Source: Brasenia schreberi
Taxonomy: Eukaryota; Streptophyta; Magnoliopsida; Nymphaeales; Cabombaceae
Direction: 5' to 3'
DNA: 64,000 nucleotides
Assembly: GCA_036023115.1 (NCBI GenBank)
Contig: JAYKKT010000088.1
Coordinates: 2,943,501-3,007,500, forward strand
A program made the translations under genes and the position numbers. Of this stretch, positions 11,546 to 21,882 are shown one piece after another. The notes below the pieces were generated by a model, which searched no databases, was not told where the DNA came from, and saw only the letters and a program-made list of their open reading frames with translations. The stretch's first letter is position 1. Every line of letters begins with the position of its first letter.

Positions 11546-13313
11546 CTACTTTGATTCTTCCAAAGGAAATCCATCACCACCGCAAACAGAACTCACCTCA
11601 GCAGCTACCCCCTTGATAGGCGCAGTGGCAGCGTCTTCAACCTCCCTTCGGTGGACAACATCCCAGAAGAAATCTGTCAGGACAGTCTCATAACCGGGCA
11701 TCTTGGCATAGCCTGGGAAGTAGTTGATGTCAATCACCAGAAAGCGGTTCCCGATCCTCGCATCCCTGATAACGTCAAAGTTGAAAAGGTTGGGCCCCAT
11801 TGCTTTGCGCAAGCCCCTCGCAATCTCCTCAACGAAACTCAATGGTGGCATTGCACTCTCATGTAGACCCATCGACTCGTAGTACTCTTCTCCTCTGTTG
11901 CTATCTGTAACGTTCGAGATCTGTGAGAATGAAAGAGAGCCGATTGGATTGCCCAGCTTCTCGGTGGGCACATCTGGCAAGGACTTGCGCTTGACACAAC
12001 GAACATAGTTGCCAGCAACATACACCTTGAAGATGACCCCTCCATGGTTCACGAACTCTTGCAGAACGAGGGGAGGCTTCAACTTGGTGAAACCTGCTGA
12101 ATTGAAGACGAGGGACATCTTGTGTGACTTGGCGCTGCCATCAGCAACCAGCGGCTTCGCAATCACGGGGAATTTCAGACCAGAGAGGGACTCCAAAGTC
12201 ACAGCATCGTAAATGACTCTCTTTGGGTATGCCGAAGGTCTCTGGACCTTCCTGAGGGATCTGGATCTCAGAGATCACCTGGAGCATGGAAATACGGTTG
12301 TGCAACCTCTGAATCGCCTCTGGCGGGTCAATCACAGGCACAGCTGGGTGCCTTAAGGCAAACTCATTTAGCTGATTCCGCCATTCATCGCCGTGGAGCT
12401 TGTGGACGACACAGTCAAAAGGTCCCTGTTCCACCAGATGCTTCTCTGCATCAATGCGGACCAAATCAATGCCACGAGCACTCGCATTATTGATCAAAGA
12501 CGGCTGGATGAAACTCTCCTGTTTCTTTGGTGCTAATGCATATCCGACTCTGTACCTCCTCCCCTCCCCGTCTGCCAACACAATTCCCAGAATCTCCAAA
12601 ACAGTTACCTTAATGCTGCCTCTTCTCAATCTCTAATCAAGAAACCCGAAGTCGGTGTCACTATAGAAACACGTTCACCAGAATGCAAAACAACTACTAA
12701 CATCATACCTCAGATCAGATTCAATGGTGTTTTAGCAAAGAATATGGGCTGGCTTATTTGCAGGAATCTGCTTTTATTTATTACCCCAATCCGCTCAAGA
12801 GGTGTGACTGGAACCACCTCAAATACAAACTCCAACGCTGTGATCCCTCACCCCAGAGACTATACAAACTTCGGCTTCTAAAATGGGTCCTTCATTTGAA
12901 CTCCCACAACAATTTAAAGCAAAACAGTCGATAAAAAATAATCTCCCTTATACTGTCAGACATGAATCCCCAGAATCACAATACCGATTGACAAAACCTA
13001 TAAGCGTAAACAATAGAACAGCCACCACCAGCAACTTGGATTAAATCGAACAGTCAATACAGATGAAGCAACATCAGCAGATATATTCATTAGAAAGGAA
13101 AAAAGAACTGGATGATATGAACTAGTCTGATCCCAAGCCAACATGTAGCCACATGTTGAAGACATCGTAGTCAGGAAAGTGAAATCTTGCAAAAAACGTA
13201 ATTCACTTATCCAAGCCCGCACATCTTTGGGCCATCATTCTAAAGCTTTCTATAACTTTAAACCGTGATTGCAGAGAAACGATACTTCGGTTTGCCTCAC
13301 ACTCACCAAACAT
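11546..13313 (-). CDS. ITPK1: Inositol-tetrakisphosphate 1-kinase, ITPK1-like, with a frameshift
   Basis: ATP-grasp kinase that phosphorylates inositol phosphates (1,3,4-trisphosphate 5/6-kinase and tetrakisphosphate 1-kinase activity; plant ITPK1 also makes 5-InsP7 and affects phosphate sensing). The long exon runs from 12571 down to the stop at 11546-11548. Family signatures include [56 protein letters not shown] and [12 protein letters not shown] (about 11696-11731, metal/ATP site). An extra T in the TTT at 12222-12224 shifts the frame between KP and the VIYDAVT segment; removing one base gives one continuous frame. No ATG opens the long exon in frame. A good acceptor (tgttggcag before 12571) joins in phase to ATG-TTT-G at 13307-13313 followed by gtgagt, giving [15 protein letters not shown] and 343 residues, normal for the family. 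The first exon is inference. The shift may be a real mutation or a base-calling error. Confidence 0.85.
12222..12224 (-). other. Frameshift site in the ITPK gene
   Basis: The plus strand reads 'gactctctttgggtatgcc'. Upstream coding (ending FGIP-K) and downstream coding ([10 protein letters not shown]) are offset by one base here. Both sides are strongly conserved ITPK sequence, so the break is confined to this short homopolymer. Confidence 0.85.
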
Positions 13314-14011
13314 GAAGGACTTTCTTCAACGAACACAATTATGTAAATAAATTGATTAAGAAGTCCTCCTGTAGCTTACCAACATGAAGATTCCAACACA
13401 GGAAAATCCATGCTCCTCATGATTTTAGTGCGTTTACTTCTTAAGGAAAAAAGAAGATATTTTATCAAATCCAAACTTTAAATCCAGTTGCAATCAACTC
13501 ATTTAACACCATGTATGCCAACCTTTGTTGTTTCTCAGCTCACCTTGATTGTGCAAGTCTGTTAGAACTGGCAAGATTACTTCTCAACACAACATCACCA
13601 AAAAACTCATATCACTCAGTTTACATTGCAAATTTTTTCCCGGATGAAATACTACTATGGTTATTCCACAATCAAGCCTCCTCTCCTTTCAATTCCTCTA
13701 AAAAGCTTTTTTAGGACTCAAGAGCATATTTTGTTAGACACTTGCAATCTATGGTTTTCTGTTTCAAGTGCTGGTATTGAACTCATGACCTTTAGTTTGA
13801 GCACTGAACCCCTAGAGTTGTTGCTCTTTGTGCACAGCCCTCTTAGCTGATACAAAACTTCGATCTCTGTCCGATCAATGGTCATTGGGTTAGGTTGGTA
13901 TGGAGCTCATTTTCGATGTTTATACACCATTCGGCTAAAGAAGGTGCTGGCTTTAAGCCGAGAAAAGCCGCTCATCTATTCGACTTCTAAAAGCTCCTAG
14001 CTGACATAGGT
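13314..14011. other. ITPK upstream region with a SINE trace
   Basis: No gene. A B-box-like minus-strand 'gagttcaataccag' with a partial tRNA-like head lies at 13770-13845 and looks like a SINE fragment. The rest is unremarkable. Confidence 0.4.
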
Positions 14012-15363
14012 CAGTGGTGGATCCACATTGAGGAGAGGGGAGTGAGTCTGTGACCGGCTCCGATAGTACGAAAGAGTGGAGAGAATATAGAGAGATGGAA
14101 GAAGAGTGAAAGAAATGACGATTGACAGATGTAGATGACAAGAAGAAAGAGAGAAAGGTTGATGGGGTTTAATGGTCGGTTCGGGCTATACGAGAGAGAA
14201 GGAGAGGGAGGAAAGATGACGGTACGTGAGCTCTAATTACAGAGAGAAAACAGAGAAATAAGAGAATGATTGGTATTACGTAAACATGAGTATTATGGGA
14301 AAGAAGAAGTATCCTTAATCATTTGGGTGTGCATTTAGTAACTATGTTAAATCTTATTACTTTCCTTTGTTGTTCCTTTATTTTTTATCCTTCATAAGGC
14401 AGAAGCTAGTATGCATACCCGGGGAATCGAACTGTTCACCTTCATCACATTAGTCGAGAGCCCTACCAAGTAGGCTAATGCCCTGAGTGCAGTTTGAAAG
14501 GAATACAGATGATATCATATGTAATGTAGTTTATATATGGAGAATAGAACAGATTCATCATATAAAGTATGTCTTTAGGCATCTCCAATATATAAAAAGA
14601 GATGCTAGTAAGAATGAATAGACCTTATTGCACTGTTTTCTTTCTCGATGAAGAAGAATCCTTCGCAATTAGAGCATGATCACAGTGCTCTATGTAACTA
14701 GGTTTCGAGCACGAAGCATATTCTTCTACCTTAAAAACCTTGCCAAACAAGCTTTTTTACCTCTCTTTTTTTAAAGAAGAATACAGATCGAAGTCGAATG
14801 GTAGAGGAATGAAGGAGAGCATCGTGAAACTATTGATCTCCAGTTTTCATCCAAAAAGATTTCCACAAAAATAACTTCTTTTTAAGTCAAGATAGAAGAG
14901 TTCTATATGTCTTTCTCTTTTCATTTCCACAATAATCGTTTTTTTGAACTCGTTTTTTATAAAATAAAACACATCTTATGAAATGAAGAAAAAGGACCCT
15001 TTTATCTTAATTTTATACGAGCATTGTGAAGTTAAACATGGCCATAGTCGCGTATTTTAACTTACATTTTCCCCTTGAGTTCCGCCAGTCTCTTCTTCTT
15101 CTTCATCAGCCCAGGACCCGTTAATTTGCTGCACCTCTTTTGATCCGATTCATGGCTTCCCAAGAAATCCGATCCTGAATAAGGGCCTCGAGGAAAACCT
15201 TCAAACCTGACCCTTGCCAACACCTCATCGTGTTGATGCCTCCCTTCATCCTTAACGTCATCAAAGTATGTATAATAATCATGAATTTGTAAATTTTTCA
15301 TTTCTTTTTCAAATTTCAGGTGGCATGACCTCCTTATCTCACCTCAATGTAGATCCACCACTG
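14012..15363. mobile_element. Non-autonomous DNA transposon with 22-bp terminal inverted repeats
   Basis: The left end, starting cagtggtggatccacattga (14012-14033), and the right end (15342-15363) are inverted copies matching at 21 of 22 positions. The CAGTGG(T/C)GGA start resembles the ends of hAT-like plant elements. The 1352-bp interior has no transposase; its longest frame (15062-15301, minus) is unrecognised. It contains a SINE-like copy at 14399-14490. Flanking 8-mers (acataggt and gtcataag) are not a convincing TSD. Confidence 0.65.
14399..14490 (-). mobile_element. tRNA-derived SINE-like copy inside the TIR element
   Basis: The minus strand carries 'ttagcctacttggtaggg' (A box) and 'cagttcgattccccggg' (B box) about 45 bases apart. 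This is one of the clearest tRNA-like heads in the window. Confidence 0.65.
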
Positions 15364-15604
15364 GTCATAAGCAGCTTGATCCTTTGGTTGCTTTAGTCTT
15401 TCAGGTGGGATCGAGCAAACTCGACCACTTTGTGACTCGAGCTCAACTTAGTTCAACTGAGTCTTTCATAGTGCACCCATCTCCATCAAATGGTCTATAG
15501 AAAGATTATATGATTTAATTCAATACCGATTGCTGGGCCCAAGGAAATCTGATCGGAGAGTCAGCACTAAGGCCTCCAAATGTGGTTTTGGCTGGACTTG
15601 TTTA
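15364..15604. other. Intergenic, nothing recognised
   Basis: Short spacer with GACTCGAGCTCAA-type words and no ORF of note. Confidence 0.4.
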
Positions 15605-15706
15605 ATTTTATGAAAAAAGACTCAGCATATATGTGAACACATAAGCTATTTTACGTAACACAATATATATATACATATATATATATATATACATACATAT
15701 ATATAT

Positions 15707-15757
<51 letters not shown>

Positions 15758-15922
15758 CTCAGCATATATGTGAAAACATAAGCTATTTTACGTAACACAA
15801 TATATACATATATATATATATATACATATATATATACACACATTTAACATAAATAAAATCTGTATTTAATTTTATGAAAAAAACTCAGCATATATGTGAA
15901 CACATAAGTTATTTTACGTAAC

Positions 15923-15997
<75 letters not shown>

Positions 15998-16017
15998 TTA
16001 ACATAAATAAAATCTAT
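15605..16017. repeat. Three tandem units each carrying a (TA)n tract
   Basis: The block actcagcatatatgtgaaca, followed by cataagctattttacgtaac and then (TA)n, starts at 15620, 15757 and 15883. Spacers 'cacacatttaacataaat' and 'tttaattttatgaaaaaa' also repeat. Units are about 126-137 bp and differ mainly in (TA)n length, so the array grew by duplication plus microsatellite slippage. No coding. Confidence 0.9.
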
Positions 16018-16071
16018 AAGCTGAATTTAGACATGTCCGATTTCGGGTAAATTGGAATTGTTTGCCTAAAA

Positions 16072-16263
16072 CGATCGCGTCACCGCGTAAAACTTTTACC
16101 CCGTTATTTTAGGCTTGATGGTTCCGTTCAACATTACGTGTCTCGAGTCGTACAAAAGGCGTCATTGTGAAAAGCAACCCTATGATCGCGTCACAGCTTA
16201 AAACTTTTACCCCATGACACTCGGCTTGATGGTTCCGTTCAATATAACGTGTCCCGAGTCGTA
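16072..16263. repeat. Tandem duplication, about 112-bp period
   Basis: The string 'gatcgcgtcac' with following 'taaaacttttacccc' and 'cttgatggttccgttcaa' occurs at about 16074 and again at about 16185, each ending in 'cgagtcgtaca'. The pair lies directly upstream of the small ORF at 16278-16550 and could belong to its promoter. Confidence 0.8.
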
Positions 16264-16277
16264 CATTACGTATCACA

Positions 16278-16550
16278 GTGAAACGGGAGAAGTTCGCGCG
16301 TTCAAAAGAAACTAAGAGAAGGAAGCGTTGGTTATGGCTGGTGATCGGCCGTGATCTCGATTGTTTCTGCAAGACCGTCAATGATGAGATCGATCAGTTG
16401 AGAGAGATGGATGAGGAGCAAATGGAGGAGTTGCAGAGGCGTTTAAAGGGCGAAGTTGAGCGTGAGGTTTCGGAGTACAACGTCGTCGTTGAGCTCGTCA
16501 ACAATCTTAAAGAACTTGGCATCGTCGACTTTGATCTCTTCCGTCGATGA
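16278..16550 (+). CDS. Putative small coiled-coil protein, function unknown
   Basis: The open frame has coding-like content for about 75 residues from 16332, including DEIDQLREMDEEQMEELQRR and EVSEYNVVVELVNNLKELGI. This is charged, heptad-like sequence that suggests a helical or coiled-coil protein. The frame has no ATG before 16407 (it opens with GTG). An ATG at 16334 sits in another frame that stops after six codons (MAGDRP). Either an upstream exon, a small indel near 16350, or use of the ATG at 16407 must be assumed. I do not recognise the family. GC content is higher than in the flanks, which favours real coding sequence. Confidence 0.4.
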   Translation: MKREKFARSKETKRRKRWLWLVIGRDLDCFCKTVNDEIDQLREMDEEQMEELQRRLKGEVEREVSEYNVVVELVNNLKELGIVDFDLFRR

Positions 16551-19534
16551 GACAATGCGCAGGATCTCCAATTTCTTAGGTAGATTCTTTTTCATGTTGT
16601 GTTTGATTCGAACAATTTAGGCGTTTGTTTCGTTCATCTGGGATTCTTCTTGGTATGGGTTAAATCATCACTCTCATGATGATCTGTAGGAGTTCCCCAA
16701 TTCGTTCATCGATCTGAGCTCGGGTTTTTCTGGTCAAATCAAAATGTTTTGGGTCGTAGGAGTTCTTTTGGTTATTTAATAATCTAAAACTTCCCAAACT
16801 TAAGTGGGGTTTGCCTTTGGATCTTTCTGCTGCTGATTTTAATACTTCCAGCTGGTCTAAGACGACGAGTAAATTTTGAATTCTGTATCTGCACTTCTCT
16901 ATGCTAGATTTGTCGATAATTGGTTGAAATCCAAATTGTAGTCGGTCCATTTTGTTGAACTATTGCCTTATCTATGTATGATCCTTTGTGCAAAATTTGC
17001 TTCTTCCATGTATACTTCCAATGCAAATTCATGCGCAACTACCTGGTTAAAGTCTTAAAATGCAGCCTCTTAACACACTTGGATGTTCCACATTCATAGA
17101 CATGTATAGATATGTGATTGTCTCAAAAGCGCCTTATGGTTCTAATGAGAAACTGGATTGAAAACTTTGATTGTGTGTGGGTTGCAGAGACCAGGCGAAA
17201 GGGGATGCTAGTTGCTTATAAATCAAATTTTTCATTTTTAGATTTCACTTGACAATGGTAGGTTGAGTCACTTAAATCCTACGTCATTTAGATTTCCGAC
17301 TTCTTGAGATGGGACTTTCATTTCTGCACAAGCACATTAAACAACCAGGCATTGACAAAGGTGGTTTTGAGGTACCAGATGGGAGTGAACTCTTGAAAAC
17401 TTTTCCAAACGCACCTTCATGTTCCTTGTGCCGTACTTGTTTAAAAAACATTTCTGGAGTGTGGGACTTGTGCTTGCTCATTCTCCATTCTTGTGTAACA
17501 TGTATATGCTCAAAAGTCAAAACTACTGGTCCTTCCCTCAGCTACCGAAGATAATAGGCCTATTGATACACTCGAAGTCATTTTTGTTTGAGAATTTCAG
17601 GTCGCGGTTGTGACCATTTTGTAACTATCTTATGCATTGACGCTTCTTTCCTTGTTAAGCTTCCTAATACTCTAGCTTGTTTTCTAATATCTTAAAATAT
17701 CTGTCCTCATCCTCTTGTAGGGATAACCTTGAAAGTTACACAAGAGATTGCACCATACAGGTTCCAGTCAGCTGTTGTTCAGTCTACATTCTTATGCAAT
17801 CAACCATGATTCTTAGGTTGTTTTTTTGCAGTTGAATGCTGATATCGCATGAGATCAAGTTCAATGGCAACTTAGAGACTATGTAGCCGACCCACTTAGT
17901 GTGGGAAAAGGCTTGGTTTTGGTTTTTGGTTCATGATTCTTGAAACTATATTCATGTCCTTGCTTGCTGGGGCTTTTTGGAGTCCTCAAAGGTGTTGCTT
18001 GGTGACCTTGAATGCCACTGCCAGTTCTCGTTGTGTGATTTCCTATCAATTGATAAGGAAGCCACTGGTATTTTCACTCTGACCAGGAAATCTAAGTTTT
18101 CTACAAGAACACCTGAGGGTTTGTGACCACTTAATGTTGGAGATGTTTGATTGTGTAATTGTTCCATTGTGGCGGCTGTGAGTAGCAGTCTCTTTCCCCA
18201 TACCATATAAAATTGTCTCTTGTTATTGTTTGTGATTATTTTTACGTTTTGACCTTCTGGTTTTATGTGTCGTTTCTGAAGACTTAAACCAATACATACA
18301 TGAAAATATCTATATCTATATCTATATATGTATGCATGTACGCATGAATGTATAAGGGTCACATGTGGCTGGCCCTGCGACTGGGCCAGCCATACAAGCC
18401 ATGTCACTTTCTCTCCTCCTATGGGACGTACACTCTCTTCTCCTCTATGGGAGAAGGTTGTGACTGCCTGAGAAAATTGGCCAAGGTTATATATAGATAT
18501 ACCTTAGCACATTCTTTGACAAGAAAAGTTTTCAACTAAACACACTCTTTAAGAGTAACACCGGTTCTCCCCAACACATTCATAAATGTACACTGGCAAT
18601 ATAGATATACCTTACCACATATTTCTCCCGGCAAGATTGATTGGGCTCATTTTAGCTGCTTATGTGACTGTAAGGGTATGTTCTTCAAAGTTTTTCACTG
18701 ATTCCCACTTATAATTGATTCTTTTAGCATCAGAATTCAGAAAAAAGAATTCTCATTTTGTTTGTGTTCACATGCTGGTCTGGCCCTTGGTAAACTTAAA
18801 TCACAGGCTGATCTTTGTGATGTTGGGGCCCTTGTCAAACTTTTCTTCATCGGCATCGTTTCTGCAATGCTGACATTCATAAACAGGAGTTATATAACAC
18901 TTGACTCTCTGATTTACTTATTATTGATGATGCGCACGGTTTCTGTATTTCTATCATGGCAGGGAGGAAAAATTGTGTACATATTGGTTTAAATTCATCT
19001 ATGAATCGACAATTGGTGAGTGGTTTTTGTGCAGTTCCTGTAGTACAAGCACTATGTGATCACTCAATGCTCTTTCATCAATGTAAATATCGATGCATTT
19101 ATGGTGCTTTATTTAGAACACAGGGATTTCTGTAGTAGCCATTGGAAACCGTTTGCCTTCAGTTGAATCAAAGCTGCATTTTGTGTCAGGACAAATCAGA
19201 AGTTGATGGAAAAGGATAGCTTCATGCATTAGTGATTTATTTTGCTTGTATGAATTGGTCTGTTTTCATGCATTGTTGGTATCACCGTCATTTTCTGTTG
19301 GTCACTGTAATCTCAAAAGGCTGCTGCCATTGGCTGTGCGCATGTGTGTGTGAGATAGAGAGAGAGATGGCAATGGGGTGGGGAGGGACTGGTTTTAACA
19401 CCGCCTGCACTGAAAAACTCTCATTAGATCCCCCGCACCTGCCCCACACACACCGGGTATAACCCCCCATCGTGCCTTGCCTCACTTCAGTCTACAAAAT
19501 TCTTTTGAAATTAGTTAAGTATCATATATTTTAC
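16551..19534. other. No gene recognised; possible UTR/intron DNA and one RTE tail
   Basis: A moderately AT-rich stretch with several splice-like sites. It could hold 3' exons of the small ORF upstream, but no frame is convincing. The minus-strand frame at 16660-16950 and the frame at 17952-18407 look spurious. An RTE tail of about 50 bp (agccgacccacttagtgtgg, then gaaaaggcttggttttgg) lies at 17883-17930. Confidence 0.4.
17883..17930 (+). mobile_element. Solo RTE-like 3' tail
   Basis: The sequence reads agccgacccacttagtgtgg followed by gaaaaggcttggttttgg, the RTE 3' end with a degenerate T/G tail. No upstream RTE coding sequence is attached. Confidence 0.6.
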
Positions 19535-19860
19535 ATAACAACAACAACGGAGCCTTTTCCCATACTAGACGGGGTCAGCTACATGGATTCTTTCTTTCCA
19601 TCTATCATGTGTCATGTTAGCAGTTAACTCACAATAAGCTAGATCATTCTTTACTGTTTCTTTCCAACACTTTTGTGGTCGTCCTCTACCTCTTTTAATA
19701 CTTTCCAAATTTAGTTTCTCATACCTTCTTACATATCCTTTTTGTGATCTTCTTTCTATATGTCTAAACCATCTTAAACGATATTCTCTCATTTTATCCT
19801 CTATCGGTGCCACTCCTAATTTGTTTCTAAAAGTAATTATATGTGTACATAAATTCATGC
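19535..19860 (-). mobile_element. 5'-truncated RTE LINE, 3' part only
   Basis: The minus-strand frame (19565-19858) encodes the C-terminal end of an RTE polyprotein: NKLGVAPIEDKMRE, LRWFRHIERRS, KRGRGRPQKCWKET and ending RIHVADPV. It is nearly the same as 39806-40066 of the plus-strand copy. The 3' end is marked by (AAC)n at 19537-19549 on the plus strand, the complement of the RTE (GTT)n tail. No reverse transcriptase remains. Confidence 0.85.
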
Positions 19861-19910
19861 TTATATAGGATATATATTATTGTATATATAAAAGAAAATT
19901 GGTATACAGC

Positions 19911-20362
19911 AACACTTAGGTGTTAGTAAATTCAAATAAATCTCAACTATTTATTATAATATATATATATATAAGAAAATTGATATACATTAGCATACTT
20001 AGGAGTTAGTAAATCTAAACTATTTTTTTACGATGAATGTTTGAAATTTAAAATTTAAAAGCAAAAGTGTTCACCTGAATAAAATGTATCTATCATCAAA
20101 CATAAATAACTGAGATTTTTTTGGATTCTTTAACATATGTTAGTATCTTTAGATGCTAACAAATCTAAACAAATCTCAACATTCATGTTTTCTTATGGAT
20201 AGTTGAGATTTGAAATTTCAAAAGCAAAAGTGTTCATGTGGAATAAAGTGTACCTGCAAAAATTTTACATTTACTTATAGATTAAAATCTCAACCATTTA
20301 TCACTAAAGATGGATGGTTGAGATTTGTTTGAATTTACTTGTACGTATGTAAGGATGTTAAC
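19911..20362. mobile_element. Hairpin (MITE-like) element, family C, compound copy
   Basis: The left arm 'acacttaggtgttagtaaat' continues into 'tcaaataaatctcaac'; the right arm near 20318-20340 contains the inverse 'gttgagatttgtttgaattt'. Related partial arms occur inside at about 19993 and 20138, so this is a nested or repeatedly rearranged copy. TA-rich runs and a CTCTCTCT tract (20373-20380) border it. The same left arm occurs at 28597. Confidence 0.55.
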
Positions 20363-21823
20363 ATATGTCAGTTCCTCTCTCTTTATATATATTGGGATGA
20401 GTTTATCTTAAACCTTATCTTGCCCCATCCTGCTTGTGGGGACAAGTTTTTTCTCGTGAGAACCCCCACCCGATGGATGAATGGGGTGGATACTCTTTTC
20501 AAGTTCAAATAAACATTTTCTGATTGTTAGTTCTGAATCACATTGGGTTTTGGTTAGTACTTTTACAAGATCCTCATCACGGTCTTAAATCTTGCCAGAT
20601 CTATTTGCATAGGCAAAATGAGATGGGCTGCTCATTATTTGGCTCATGCTGAGCTCGTTTGAAGACTTGGTAAGACGATCTAAAAGAAACATGCTAACCC
20701 AGTTCGTCACAAAGGTGCGCATGCCTTCAATAGATCAATATTTCTATTTTCACCAAAAAAATTACCTTTAAAAAAAATAAAATGAACAAGATTTGAGTTT
20801 TCATCCAACAACTAAGTTTAACAAGAAACCTCATGTTTAGCCGATCAATCTCGATACTCCTCTTGTCATGATCTCCAAGTGCAACGACCCATGAGCAAGA
20901 CTCAATGGAACGAGAAGCAAGTCGCGAAGAGGCCAATCTCTGTTCGTCGAGCTTTAGGGATATCATGGATTCAAATTCAACTCCACAAACTTGGGTCCTT
21001 TCTCATTTTTAGCTACAGACATATGTGATGCTGGTCATCTTTGCCTCATCTCCTTTCGCAATTGTGCGTGTGATAACCCGACTGCAAATATACTTTGGAC
21101 AATTGGATTTTTGCCTATTTCCACATAGGTGTTTGATTGCATGATCAGGACTACAGAATTAGGACTCTAATTCTAGTTTTTGGCCTCATAATCGAGTAAA
21201 AAGTGATCGTGATCGGATAAAAAGTGGTCATAGGACCTCTCTTTTAGTGAAGCATGCATTTGATTACAACAGATCCAGTTCTGAGTCGGAGGCCTTTTGA
21301 TCAAACATCCCCTAATTGCCTTCTTCATAGAGGAAAGGAAATAAGGTAGTTAGGTTCTAGTAGTGTTTGGTCGGGAGTAGCAATTTTTATCTGTGCTTGT
21401 GACCACTTGGTGTCATTTTGTGTTTCAGGAAAAAATGGTCCAGTTCAAGAGGATCAACTTGATTCGTGTCTGTGTTCATGCTGTGTCAACTTGTGTACTA
21501 ATATAGAATAGGTTCACTGCAGGGTCCAATTTCTTAGTGTCACTTTACGTAGACACAAACGCAGGATTTTCTGGTTGTGTTCGTGTCAAGGTGTTCACGT
21601 TGCGAGTAATTTGATGTTTTCAGTCGTTTTCGTGTCAGGCTATCTCAACAGTTCACCCTAACGAGCCGTTTTCGTCGTGTCACGTATGGTCGACTTAGAC
21701 TCGTTAGTTAGGGTTCGTGCCGGTTTCCGTGTCGTGTCCGTTTCTACCGCTCCAACAGCAGCACTCTGAACAGCTTCATTTGCAAAAGTAAAACGACTCG
21801 AGGCGTTGCTCTGCGTTCCGGGG

Positions 21824-21825
<2 letters not shown>
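20363..21825. other. Upstream region of the 450-residue gene; CGTGTC-rich block
   Basis: No gene. From about 21440 to 21735 there are many GTGTC/CGTGTC words, resembling the block at 37565-38045. This may be an old repeat now serving as promoter DNA for the gene starting at 21883. Confidence 0.4.
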
Positions 21826-21879
<54 letters not shown>

Positions 21880-21880
21880 G
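21826..21880. repeat. (GA)n(GACA)n microsatellite in a probable 5' UTR
   Basis: GA and then CAGA repeats end three bases before the ATG at 21883. GA/CT repeats in 5' leaders are common in plant genes, and a CT-rich leader also precedes the SKIP gene in this window. Confidence 0.9.
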
Positions 21881-21882
21881 AA

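Noticed and set aside
16660..16950. 96-codon minus-strand frame
   Set aside because: Composition is intron-like, it has no homology I can name, and it opposes the neighbouring small ORF.
17952..18407. 151-codon minus-strand frame
   Set aside because: Includes a TATC microsatellite translation (YRYRYRY) and no recognisable domain.
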